Assembly (NCBI GenBank): GCA_016934355.1
Contig: JAFGTA010000223.1
Span: forward strand, 1-6,190
Direction of reading: 5' to 3'
Source: Candidatus Bathyarchaeota archaeon
Lineage (GTDB): Archaea > Thermoproteota > Bathyarchaeia > TCS64
Length of the DNA stretch: 6,190 nucleotides
Below the pieces are notes generated by a model. It was not told the origin of the DNA. It ran no database searches and worked only from the letters and a program-made list of their open reading frames with translations. Of the stretch, positions 1 through 5,657 are shown one piece after another; the first letter of the stretch is position 1, and each line of letters begins with the position of its first letter. The translations under genes and the position numbers were made by a program.

Positions 1-1411
1 AGCCGTCGTCGTCCACCCACCACTGGTAGCCGTAGCCGTCCCTGAGGTTGGCGTCTATCCTGTGCCGGGTCGCCTCCCTAACCCAACCTTCAGAGACCAG
101 CTGCTCGCCGTCCCACTCCCCATCGTTAAGGAACAGGTACCCGATCTTCGCCATGTCACGAGGCCTCAAGTAGAGGCTGCTGTACCCCCAGTTCCTCCCC
201 GCGTCGTCGGCCGCCCACTCGTAGTTCGTGATCCCGAGGGGACCGAACAGGTGCTCGTCGGCGTACTCGGCGGCGCTCATCCCGGTCTTCTCCGTTATCA
301 GGCATGAGAGGAGGTGGCTGACGCCGTTGGTGTACTCGAACCTGCTGCCCGGCTCGAACCCCATGGGCAGGTCGAGGATGTACTGTACCGCGTCTTCGGC
401 TTCGTGCATGTCGCCCAGCTTCTCCCAATCGTAGAGCCAGCTGTCACGGGCGTCGAAGCCGGCGCTCATCATCAACGCGTGCCTCAAGGTGATCGCCTCC
501 TTCCATTCATCCACGTTCTCAGGGGCATAACCGGGGAAGAGGTCGATGAGGCGGGTGTCGACGCCGTCTATCTCACCTCGCTCTATGGCTATCCCTACGA
601 GGGTGGAGACGACGCTCTTGGTGCAGCTGTACACGTTGTGGCGGACGTCGTTCCCGTATTCATTGAAGTACCCCTCCTGCACCAAGTAGCCGTCCTTAAC
701 CACCAACACGCTGTCAACGGCGAGCCCGCTCCCCATAATGTCGTCCACCATGCTCTGAAGCATGTAGCCGTCCAGTCCTAGAACCGCGGGCTGAACGAAC
801 CGCCACCCTTCTGTTGGCCAGTAGCTCTCCAGCCGCCTAGGCTTGGTAGGCGGCGTGGTCCCGAAGTGTGTCAGGACCTTCGTCAGTAGGTGTTCGGCGC
901 CGCCCCTGTCTCCGCCCATCCTGACGGCGTAGACGGCGAACAGTCTCCCCTCCACGGTGGTGAAGGCGGCTACCATTCCGTAGGCTGTGGAGTCGCCTGC
1001 TGTAATCGTGAAGAGGCTTCTCTGAACTTCTATCCCTCCCATATCCGCGGGTTCTATCGGCTCGTGGGTCATACCGGAGTTCTCGTCCTCGGCGAAGCCG
1101 TACAAGTACTCGATGTACTCAGGTTGGCTCATCTCGCTGGAGTCGGTCCAGTATGCCCCAACTTGGATGCCGGCGTCGCCTGGATTCGATTGTACGCCTC
1201 CCTCCCAGTACCCGTTCAGTATGAAGGTGGCGGGACTGTCGGAGACGCTCTGCTCCCTCGGGACGATGAGCGTGAACCCGTAGCCCTCGTACTCCTCGAA
1301 CCCCAGCGGCGGGTCACCCCGCGTCATCCACAGGTTAGCCCCAGTCACTGCTATCACCACCAACGCTATTGCGATCATGTCCCGGTGCTTCTGGAGGTCG
1401 GACACGTTCAT
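1..1411 (-). CDS. Membrane-anchored serine hydrolase, beta-lactamase class C/PBP-like, C-terminus cut by window edge
   Basis: The frame is open from ATG at 1411 to position 1, giving 470 codons without a stop. I translated it by hand. Residues 12-29 form one hydrophobic segment, so the protein is probably anchored with its bulk outside the cell. Residues about 40-185 form a separate domain beginning YEGYGFTLIVP, a pattern resembling PsbP/DUF1795-like domains (inference). Residues about 210-470 are a beta-lactamase-fold serine hydrolase: S262-C-T-K265 is the SxxK nucleophile motif, Y360-T-N362 is the YxN motif, and GYGYQWWVDDDG (459-470) is the usual lead-in to the third motif (KTG/HxG), which lies outside the window. 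Family members hydrolyse esters, amides or peptides, so the substrate cannot be named. The start is supported by GTGATC 4 bases upstream. The gene follows the acyltransferase-like gene by 9 bases, implying cotranscription. Confidence 0.9.
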   Translation of the reverse strand, partial: MNVSDLQKHRDMIAIALVVIAVTGANLWMTRGDPPLGFEEYEGYGFTLIVPREQSVSDSPATFILNGYWEGGVQSNPGDAGIQVGAYWTDSSEMSQPEYIEYLYGFAEDENSGMTHEPIEPADMGGIEVQRSLFTITAGDSTAYGMVAAFTTVEGRLFAVYAVRMGGDRGGAEHLLTKVLTHFGTTPPTKPRRLESYWPTEGWRFVQPAVLGLDGYMLQSMVDDIMGSGLAVDSVLVVKDGYLVQEGYFNEYGNDVRHNVYSCTKSVVSTLVGIAIERGEIDGVDTRLIDLFPGYAPENVDEWKEAITLRHALMMSAGFDARDSWLYDWEKLGDMHEAEDAVQYILDLPMGFEPGSRFEYTNGVSHLLSCLITEKTGMSAAEYADEHLFGPLGITNYEWAADDAGRNWGYSSLYLRPRDMAKIGYLFLNDGEWDGEQLVSEGWVREATRHRIDANLRDGYGYQWWVDDDG

Positions 1412-1415
1412 GATT

Positions 1416-1421
1416 GATCAC
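1416..1421 (-). promoter_or_regulatory. Ribosome binding site GTGATC of the serine hydrolase gene
   Basis: GTGATC lies 4 bases before ATG 1411. It matches the distal part of the archaeal Shine-Dalgarno consensus GGAGGTGATC. Its first G is the last base of the TAG stop of the upstream membrane protein gene, so ribosomes ending there are placed directly over this site. This favours ATG 1411 over internal starts. Confidence 0.55.
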
Positions 1422-2596
1422 TATATGTACTGGAGTATGGGCTTCGGGTACTTCTTCTTCAGCCTCTCGTACCTGACGCACAGCTGCCACAGAACCACCA
1501 AGCCGACGACCCAGAACAGCAGCGTCTCGGGGAGGCCCAGCCAGAAAGGCGGAGCGTAGTTCCTCGGCTGGAAGTCGGGCCGCTGAAGCCTGTAGAGCCA
1601 CAGGTGGGTGAGGTAGAAGAACAGCGGGTTCCTGCCGAAGGCGAGTATGGCGCCGGTGACGCCGTTACTGAACCACGGCTTATCCTGTAGGTGGAGACCC
1701 AAAGCTAGGAAGAGGCACATGCCTCCCAGCGTCCAGAGGAGGAACGCGACGCTCGGCGGGTACTTGCTCACGTAGAGCCAGTCGATGAGGGTGTTGCCGT
1801 TCCGGGGCAGCAGGTTGCCGTAGCCGTTGAGCCACCGCACCACGAAGAACAGGGCGATGGAGGCGGCGCCTGCGGCGGCGAACGGAGTCTTGAGCTTTTT
1901 AACTTGCTCCTCGTCTTTGCCGTAGAGCCAGCTTCCGAGGCTCCATCCTAAGCCCATGACGCCGACCCAGGGTATTATGGGGTATAACCCGAAGTATGGC
2001 CACCTCTCGAAGTTGGGCTCATGCAGTATTACGCGGAGGTACCACCCCCAGTTGGGCCGCGTCGGGATGAAGCTCAGGTCCAGGAACTGGTGGTTAAGCA
2101 CTATTATGAGGCTCAGCACCAGCATGATCTTCCACGGGACCTTCCGAGCGACGCTGAATATGATTATACAGACCCCTATGCACGCGATGACGCCGAAGTA
2201 CGTCCACGGGAGGCTGAACGCGGGCGAAACGAAGAACGCCTCCAGGAAGAGGAGCACGAGCCCCCTCTTGATGAAGTGGAGGGTCAAAGCCACCTCCCCA
2301 TCCCCCCTCGCCAACCGCTTGGTCGCGGATATGGCGAGGACTGTGCCTGCGAGGAAGATGAAGGTCGGGGCGCAGTAGTGGCTCACGAACCTCTCCAGGA
2401 ACCAGGTGTTGTTGAGGAACGGCGGCGCCTGCCCCAGTATGCCCTCTCCGCCGTGGTGGTACTGGTTCCAGAAGCCTGAGACGTGGTCCCATGCCATGAT
2501 GGCCATCACTATGCCTCTGGCGAAGTCTATGAACTGGAGCCGGGGCAGCTTCACGCCTGATACTTTAACGGTTTCCTGTACGGTTGCGGCGTCCAT
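1421..2596 (-). CDS. DUF1624/HGSNAT-like multi-pass membrane protein, putative acyltransferase
   Basis: This is a 391-residue polytopic membrane protein with about nine or ten hydrophobic segments (roughly residues 22-41, 66-90, 109-125, 130-149, 155-172, 203-226, 240-256, 281-303, 313-335 and 354-375). The N-terminal RLQFIDFARGIVMAIMAWDH (19-38) matches the family signature R-x-x-x-I-D-x-x-R-G followed by a D-H pair. APTFIFLAGT (76-85) and FGRNPLFFYLTHLWLY (320-335) are also typical. The family includes heparan-alpha-glucosaminide N-acetyltransferase (HGSNAT), which moves an acetyl group from cytosolic acetyl-CoA to a glycan across the membrane. The substrate here is unknown, and some relatives have no proven activity. 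The start is ATG 2596 rather than ATG 2671, because AAGGAGG precedes it at good spacing and the 25 extra residues look non-coding. The serine hydrolase follows after 9 bases. Confidence 0.85.
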   Translation of the reverse strand: MDAATVQETVKVSGVKLPRLQFIDFARGIVMAIMAWDHVSGFWNQYHHGGEGILGQAPPFLNNTWFLERFVSHYCAPTFIFLAGTVLAISATKRLARGDGEVALTLHFIKRGLVLLFLEAFFVSPAFSLPWTYFGVIACIGVCIIIFSVARKVPWKIMLVLSLIIVLNHQFLDLSFIPTRPNWGWYLRVILHEPNFERWPYFGLYPIIPWVGVMGLGWSLGSWLYGKDEEQVKKLKTPFAAAGAASIALFFVVRWLNGYGNLLPRNGNTLIDWLYVSKYPPSVAFLLWTLGGMCLFLALGLHLQDKPWFSNGVTGAILAFGRNPLFFYLTHLWLYRLQRPDFQPRNYAPPFWLGLPETLLFWVVGLVVLWQLCVRYERLKKKYPKPILQYI

Positions 2597-2603
2597 TGTG
2601 CAA

Positions 2604-2611
2604 TCCTCCTT
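2604..2611 (-). promoter_or_regulatory. Strong Shine-Dalgarno that fixes the acyltransferase start
   Basis: AAGGAGGA sits with its GGAGG 8 bases before ATG 2596. This is the strongest ribosome binding site in the window. It decides the start: the longer open frame beginning at ATG 2671 would translate through this site and through half of a palindrome. Confidence 0.8.
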
Positions 2612-2660
2612 ACTATTGGTCTGTTTCTTGATAAGAACTGTTAAGCTTGGATGGTGCGAA

Positions 2661-2678
2661 GACATGAACATTCATGTC
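2661..2678. repeat. 18-bp palindrome, candidate operator
   Basis: The sequence gacatgaacattcatgtc has perfect 8-base arms around a 2-base centre. It is non-coding once the acyltransferase start is set at 2596, lying about 65 bases upstream of that start and 21 bases past the stop of the 76-residue gene. Size and symmetry fit a dimeric winged-helix binding site, and a FilR1-type regulator lies about 350 bases away. Binding by that regulator is inferred. It could instead fold as a hairpin in the transcript. Confidence 0.5.
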
Positions 2679-2692
2679 AACCCATTGGGTTG
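2678..2692. repeat. Second inverted repeat abutting the 18-bp palindrome
   Basis: caacccattgggttg has 7-base arms (CAACCCA and TGGGTTG) around a single T and shares base 2678 with the neighbouring palindrome. It begins 7 bases past the stop of the 76-residue gene on the minus strand. As RNA it could form only a short hairpin, and no T-tract follows, so an intrinsic terminator is doubtful. An operator is equally possible. Confidence 0.4.
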
Positions 2693-2698
2693 CCGTGG

Positions 2699-2929
2699 CT
2701 AGCTCTTCTTCCCGGCTGTGAGCCCGTCGATGAGACGCTCCCTGCAGATGTCCAGCCTGAGGACGCCGTTGCTCCCCGTGACAACCAGCACCTTGCCCTC
2801 TATGTACTCTATCTCCGTTATCTCGCCGAGCTCCCCCTCAAGCATCACCTGCCCCTGGGACTCCCTTGAGACGGATAACTGGTGCAGGTAGTTCCTCGAC
2901 TTCAGGTCAACAGAGAACGAGTGCCTCAT
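2699..2929 (-). CDS. Conserved-looking small protein of unknown function, 76 residues
   Basis: I do not recognise this family. The product is 76 residues with no transmembrane segment, signal peptide or cysteine cluster (one Cys, at position 62). It has a predicted beta-rich middle (QVMLEGELGEITEIEYIEGKVLVVTG, about 27-52) and a basic tail ending AGKKS. ATG 2929 is the first possible start, because an in-frame TAG sits directly before it. GGGGAG lies only 3 bases upstream, which is short for a ribosome binding site. It is divergent from the FilR1-type regulator and could be the first gene of the minus-strand set, 102 bases before the acyltransferase. A soluble partner or small regulatory protein is possible, but nothing in the sequence proves it. 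Third-position GC bias and the clean fit between signals support it being real. Confidence 0.65.
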   Translation of the reverse strand: MRHSFSVDLKSRNYLHQLSVSRESQGQVMLEGELGEITEIEYIEGKVLVVTGSNGVLRLDICRERLIDGLTAGKKS

Positions 2930-3032
2930 CTACTCCCCAAGAGTGTAAGCCGCGTATTGGTCATAAGGTCTCTTAACGTGGGTTATAGGGATTTTAATAT
3001 CGATGCTGCGAAGATAGGATATATCGTTGTGA
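2930..3032. promoter_or_regulatory. Divergent promoter region between the 76-residue gene and the regulator
   Basis: These 103 bases are AT-richer than their surroundings. For the plus strand, TTTTAATA at 2992-2999 is a TATA-like box that would start transcription near 3022, only about 10 bases before the GTG start. For the minus strand, CCTATAAC at 2983-2990 is a candidate box about 55 bases before ATG 2929. The two promoters would overlap, so a regulator bound here could affect both genes. Box assignments are by eye. Confidence 0.5.
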
Positions 3033-3824
3033 GTGAACGCTTTGGAGAACCTGTGCGACCTATTCTTCGAGTTCTCAAACGAGGACAGGCTCCGCATCCT
3101 CCACCGGCTCAAAGACGCGTCCCTCACCGTAACGAGCCTATCCCGGGACCTGGGGCTTACGACGCAGGAGACCAGCCGCCACCTCTCAAGGCTGGGCGAG
3201 ACAGGGCTAACAACCAAGGACCCGGAAGGCCAGCACCACCTCACGCCGTACGGGCTCCTGTCGCTGAACCAGTTGAGGGGCTTCAGGTTCACCTGCACGC
3301 ACCGGGAGTACTTCAAGACCCACGACGTGACTCGCCTCCCACAGGAGTACCTGGCCCGCATCGGCGAGCTGGAGCGGAGCGCCTACGTCGACGACATCAT
3401 GGTGGTGTTCCACAGGATAGAGCAGGTCTTCAAGGACGCGGAGGAGTATGTCTGGCGAATGACGGACCGGTACATCCTGACGGCGATCCCCGTCATGGAG
3501 GACGCCCTGCAGAGGGGCGTCGAGTTCAGACTCCTTGAGCCCATAGACATCGTTATACCTCCGGAGTTCGACAACGGACCGATCCTACGAGAAGCCCTCC
3601 GGTCGAGGCAGTTCCGCAACAACGTCATCGATCAGGTGAATGTATTCTTAGCCATCTCGGAGAAAGAGGTCGCTGGCATCTGCTTCCCGGGCGCCGACGG
3701 CCGCATAGACTACAGGGGTTTCGCCTCGGAAGACCCGGGTGTCCACAGGTGGGCGACGGACCTCTACGAGTACTACTGGGAGCGGTCTGAGAGAAAGATG
3801 ACTTTGAGGCCCTCGTCTGACTAG
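3033..3824 (+). CDS. FilR1/DUF1724-type winged helix-turn-helix transcriptional regulator
   Basis: This is a 263-residue archaeal DNA-binding regulator. Residues about 15-70 form a winged helix: SNEDRLRILHRLKD, then the LSRDLGL turn, then the recognition helix TTQETSRHLSRL (43-54), then a wing ending HHLTPYG. Residues about 115-250 match the middle/C-terminal domain seen in FilR1-like methanogenesis regulators (DUF1724), with HRIEQVFKDAEEYVWRMTDRY and later FLAISEKEVAGICFP. In that family the C-terminal domain is thought to sense a signal and the protein acts as a dimer; the ligand here is unknown. The start is GTG 3033, directly after an in-frame TGA, so no longer form is possible; TTG 3042 is an alternative. 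No clear Shine-Dalgarno is seen and the expected leader is very short. The gene is divergent from 2929-2699 and convergent with the metallohydrolase, sharing CTAG at the stops. Confidence 0.88.
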   Translation: MNALENLCDLFFEFSNEDRLRILHRLKDASLTVTSLSRDLGLTTQETSRHLSRLGETGLTTKDPEGQHHLTPYGLLSLNQLRGFRFTCTHREYFKTHDVTRLPQEYLARIGELERSAYVDDIMVVFHRIEQVFKDAEEYVWRMTDRYILTAIPVMEDALQRGVEFRLLEPIDIVIPPEFDNGPILREALRSRQFRNNVIDQVNVFLAISEKEVAGICFPGADGRIDYRGFASEDPGVHRWATDLYEYYWERSERKMTLRPSSD

Positions 3825-4657
3825 AAGCCCATGCTGAAGCCCACGCCGACGCCGAGGTAGTCGTCGCCGTAGCCTTCGCTGAAGGCCAGCCTGGCGAGGT
3901 CGCCGCTGCAGTGGGTTGGCGCAGCCTTCGTTACACCGATCTCCTTCATCTCCTCGACAAGCGCGTCCAGAGACGCCCTGTCCTGCCCCCCAAGGTGGAA
4001 GCCGCCGACGACCATGTATACCTCTGTCCCGGTCACCTCCGCGGCGTCCCGCGCAAGGTTCTCGACGCCAGGGTGGCTGCACCCAGTGACGAGTATCAAC
4101 CCGTTCTCGGTGCCCAATATGAGCGCCTGCTCGTCTGGGTCGGCTTCGAGGACGCTCGTGGTGGACACGCCTTCACATATTTTGACCGGGTCGCTGGTCT
4201 CGACTATCTCGGCGCCTCTGGACCTTACGCTGCTCTTGATGCGGTAGGGGATTGACTCGGGTAGGTAGACGGTGACGTTGCTGTTCATCCCCAGCACCAG
4301 GTCCAGTCCCCCCACGTGGTCCCAGTGCTCGTGGCTGATGACGATGCAGTCGATCTCTTGGACATCCACGTCAAGCGCGTCGATGTTGTGGGATAGCACC
4401 TCGGGGTCGCCGCCGGTGTCGAACAGGATGGTGTAGCCCTCAAGCTCTATTAGGGCGCTGAACCCCCACTCAGTTCGGCAGTCAGCGTCGTAGGCGTTGT
4501 TGTCGTAGAGGATGGTGAGGGTGCCGCTGCACTCGCCGAGCCCCGGCACCTCTTGGACCTGCTCAGGTTCGGGTTCAATGAGGCCTGGGTACACTATGTA
4601 AACCGCGACGGTTAGTAGGGCAACGATCACTATGACGCCGATGCTTGTCTTCGACAA
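3821..4657 (-). CDS. Membrane-anchored MBL-fold metallohydrolase, MptE/DHPPS-like branch
   Basis: A 278-residue protein. Residues about 6-23 (IGVIVIVALLTVAVYIVY) form an N-terminal anchor followed by an acidic, Glu/Pro-rich linker (26-38), which places the catalytic domain outside the cytoplasm. The domain carries the complete metal set: H109-E-H111-W-D113-H114 (HxHxDH), H195 in TGCSHPG, H221 in GGFHL and H249 in PTHCSG. LFDTGG (79-83) and TILYDNN (48-54) are further marks of the branch that includes dihydropterin-ribofuranosylaminobenzene phosphate synthases (TM0207-like, methanopterin pathway). The membrane anchor argues against that cytosolic role, so the substrate is open. The start is TTG 4657 with no Shine-Dalgarno; GTG at codon 10 would cut the anchor. 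A structured 238-base region lies upstream. The stop overlaps the regulator's stop by two bases within CTAG. Confidence 0.85.
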   Translation of the reverse strand: MSKTSIGVIVIVALLTVAVYIVYPGLIEPEPEQVQEVPGLGECSGTLTILYDNNAYDADCRTEWGFSALIELEGYTILFDTGGDPEVLSHNIDALDVDVQEIDCIVISHEHWDHVGGLDLVLGMNSNVTVYLPESIPYRIKSSVRSRGAEIVETSDPVKICEGVSTTSVLEADPDEQALILGTENGLILVTGCSHPGVENLARDAAEVTGTEVYMVVGGFHLGGQDRASLDALVEEMKEIGVTKAAPTHCSGDLARLAFSEGYGDDYLGVGVGFSMGF

Positions 4658-4707
4658 CGTAAACCGTGTAATGTTTACTCGCTGAGGTGATAAGGGCTGC
4701 TCATGCT

Positions 4708-4729
4708 CGTTGCTGGCGCGTCAGCAACG
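4708..4729. repeat. Perfect 8-bp stem hairpin upstream of the metallohydrolase
   Basis: Arms CGTTGCTG (4708-4715) and CAGCAACG (4722-4729) are perfect complements around the loop gcgcgt. It lies 51 bases before the TTG start. No T-run follows on the minus strand, so it is not an ordinary terminator in that direction. It may be an operator, or a hairpin in the metallohydrolase leader. Confidence 0.55.
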
Positions 4730-4742
4730 TTTAGTGTTAGAA

Positions 4743-4817
4743 GGTGAGTCTCCCTGGCTGGAAGGAAAAACAATGGCAATACCATGAGATTCACATGGCT
4801 CCAGAGAGACTCCCACC
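4743..4817 (-). ncRNA. Candidate structured RNA or structured leader (long imperfect hairpin)
   Basis: The minus-strand RNA would close with GGUG/CACC (4817-4814 with 4746-4743), a 2-base GG bulge (4813-4812), then an 11-pair stem 4811-4801 with 4757-4747. Ten of those pairs are Watson-Crick and one (4805 with 4753) is G-U on the minus strand but an A-C mismatch on the plus strand, which favours minus-strand transcription. Within the 43-base interior, CCATG (4798-4794) pairs with CATGG (4786-4782); an alternative pairing of 4785-4782 with 4776-4773 competes with it. A TATA box at 4836-4841 predicts a start near 4812, right at the stem. No known RNA family is recognised. It may be a free small RNA or the leader of the metallohydrolase gene. 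An inverted-repeat remnant of a mobile element is the main alternative. Confidence 0.4.
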
Positions 4818-4835
4818 CCATGCCGGGCGGTTACA

Positions 4836-4841
4836 TTTAAA
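4836..4841 (-). promoter_or_regulatory. Archaeal TATA box before the hairpin and metallohydrolase
   Basis: TTTAAA within AGGGTTTAAATG (minus strand) is the best archaeal TATA-like box in the window, with purines upstream where the BRE would be. Archaeal start sites lie about 26 bases past the box centre, so transcription should begin near 4812. It would drive the structured element and possibly the metallohydrolase, whose TTG start is about 155 bases further on. Confidence 0.5.
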
Positions 4842-4878
4842 CCCTTAGTAATCTTCGACGCTTAGCCAAAAGTATCGG

Positions 4879-4908
4879 AAAAAAAATGGTGAGGGTTACT
4901 CGACCCTC
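4879..4908 (-). terminator. Hairpin plus T8 terminator of the TIGR04076 gene pair
   Basis: On the minus strand GAGGGT (4908-4903), a 6-base loop and ACCCTC (4896-4891) form a 6-pair stem, followed after four bases by eight Ts (4886-4879). The TAA stop codon of the downstream copy (4898-4896) lies inside the hairpin. T-runs alone can stop archaeal RNA polymerase, so this should end the transcript. Confidence 0.65.
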
Positions 4909-5202
4909 TCTAGCTTGAAGACCACCGGCTTCTTGCCGTCGGTGCACGCCGAGTACGTTACCCCCGGCTTGCCAACCCATGGGAAGTCGCCGCCCCTCAT
5001 CAGGTGGTTGATGTCCCGGTGTATGTCGGCGAAGGCCCCATGTGCAGAAACCCTCAGGGCAGTCAACCCTGTCAAGGGTGTACTCCTGACCCGGCTTGTG
5101 CATCCCGCAGGGTGATCTTGAACTCAGCTCTTTGGGCACCTCGTCACCGAAAACGTCCATCGGCGAGAACGCCTTCACCACGGTTATCTTCAGCTTGGTC
5201 AC
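4896..5202 (-). pseudogene. TIGR04076-family protein, downstream tandem copy, frameshifted
   Basis: The start is GTG 5202, with CCTCC on the plus strand (GGAGG on the minus) 7 bases upstream and a 4-base GTGA overlap with the stop of the preceding copy. Residues 1-55 (VTKLKITVVKAF...CPEGFCTW) match the neighbour, then the frame breaks. Dropping one C from the plus-strand run 5036-5039 restores AFADIHRDINHLMRGGDFPW and then CTDGKKPVVFKLERVE, ending at TAA 4896-4898. The restored protein is 101 residues, against 104 for the neighbour. Both halves keep the family pattern, including the CP-GFC-WA-DI core, a GG(D/N)FPW motif and the CTDG...PVVFK tail. As read, the frame continues to 4837 with unrelated sequence through the terminator. 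It may be a fresh mutation or a sequencing error in a four-base run. The family's function is unknown. Confidence 0.8.
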
Positions 5203-5513
5203 GTGGACTCCTCCAGCAGCTCCAGCTTGAACACGACGGGCCTCATCCCGTCGGTGCAGCTCACGTAGTTGGGGTGGTGGCCCTTCCAGTTCTCGCCGCC
5301 GAGCCACATGTCCGCCATGTCCTTCTGGATGTCGGCGTAGGCCCAGTTGCAGAAGCCGTCGGGGCAGTTTAGGCTCTCCATTATGAACTCCTGCCCCGCT
5401 GGGTGCATGGGGCAGGGGCTCTTGAAGTTCTCGGGGAAGTGGTCGGGTACGTCGCCGTCGAACACCTCGTCGGCGGTGAACCCCTTCACCACAGTTACCT
5501 TCATCTTAGGCAT
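5199..5513 (-). CDS. TIGR04076-family small protein, intact copy
   Basis: A 104-residue cytosolic protein of the TIGR04076 family, recognised from K-VTVVKGF near the N-terminus, SPCPMHPAGQEF (32-43), NCPDGFCNWAYADI (49-62) and SCTDGMRPVVFKLE (85-98). Four cysteines (34, 50, 55, 86) are conserved in position with the neighbouring copy, except that the first falls one residue earlier there, and might bind a metal or cluster (inference). The family's biochemical role is unknown to me. ATG 5513 is chosen because the GTG start of the downstream copy aligns with it; CGGAG lies 9 bases upstream. ATG at codon 4 is an alternative. The stop TGA overlaps the next gene's GTG, so the pair is translationally coupled. 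It probably arose by tandem duplication. Confidence 0.85.
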   Translation of the reverse strand: MPKMKVTVVKGFTADEVFDGDVPDHFPENFKSPCPMHPAGQEFIMESLNCPDGFCNWAYADIQKDMADMWLGGENWKGHHPNYVSCTDGMRPVVFKLELLEEST

Positions 5514-5657
5514 TTCTGTTTTCTCCGTATATTCGGCAGGTAGAGCACTTGGGTACTCGTAGAACAGGTGAGAATGTTTCCCTGTCTGCCTGCATGTAGC
5601 CCTCGCGATAAGTTTTACTTAAGATAATCTAAAAAACGGTGATGGCTTTCCAGCAAG
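5514..5657 (-). promoter_or_regulatory. Intergenic region with promoter candidate for the TIGR04076 pair
   Basis: These 144 bases separate the amidohydrolase end from the TIGR04076 start and become AT-rich at 5608-5636. On the minus strand AAACTTAT (5609-5616) is a possible TATA-like box, giving a leader of about 70 bases. No coding frame of interest or strong hairpin is visible. The box assignment is weak. Confidence 0.3.

Noticed and set aside
314..1417. Plus-strand open frames (314-781 and 890-1417)
   Set aside because: They oppose the minus-strand serine hydrolase, which carries recognisable motifs throughout; the open frames are a by-product of GC-rich codon use.
2021..2492. Open frames on both strands inside the membrane protein gene
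   Set aside because: They have low-complexity, Arg/Glu/Pro-rich translations without motifs and lie entirely within a well-supported gene.
2597..2671. A longer acyltransferase start at ATG 2671
   Set aside because: It would translate through a strong Shine-Dalgarno at 2604-2611 and half of a palindrome, and the added residues resemble no family sequence.
4743..4817. A miniature inverted-repeat transposable element
   Set aside because: The inverted arms could be transposon ends, but I see no target-site duplication at the flanks and no second copy in the window. A genome-wide copy search would decide; I kept the RNA reading as more likely.
4837..5307. A 156-residue minus-strand frame spanning the second TIGR04076 gene
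   Set aside because: Its middle is the first half of the frameshifted gene; the flanks are out-of-frame sequence from the neighbours, and it reads through the terminator.
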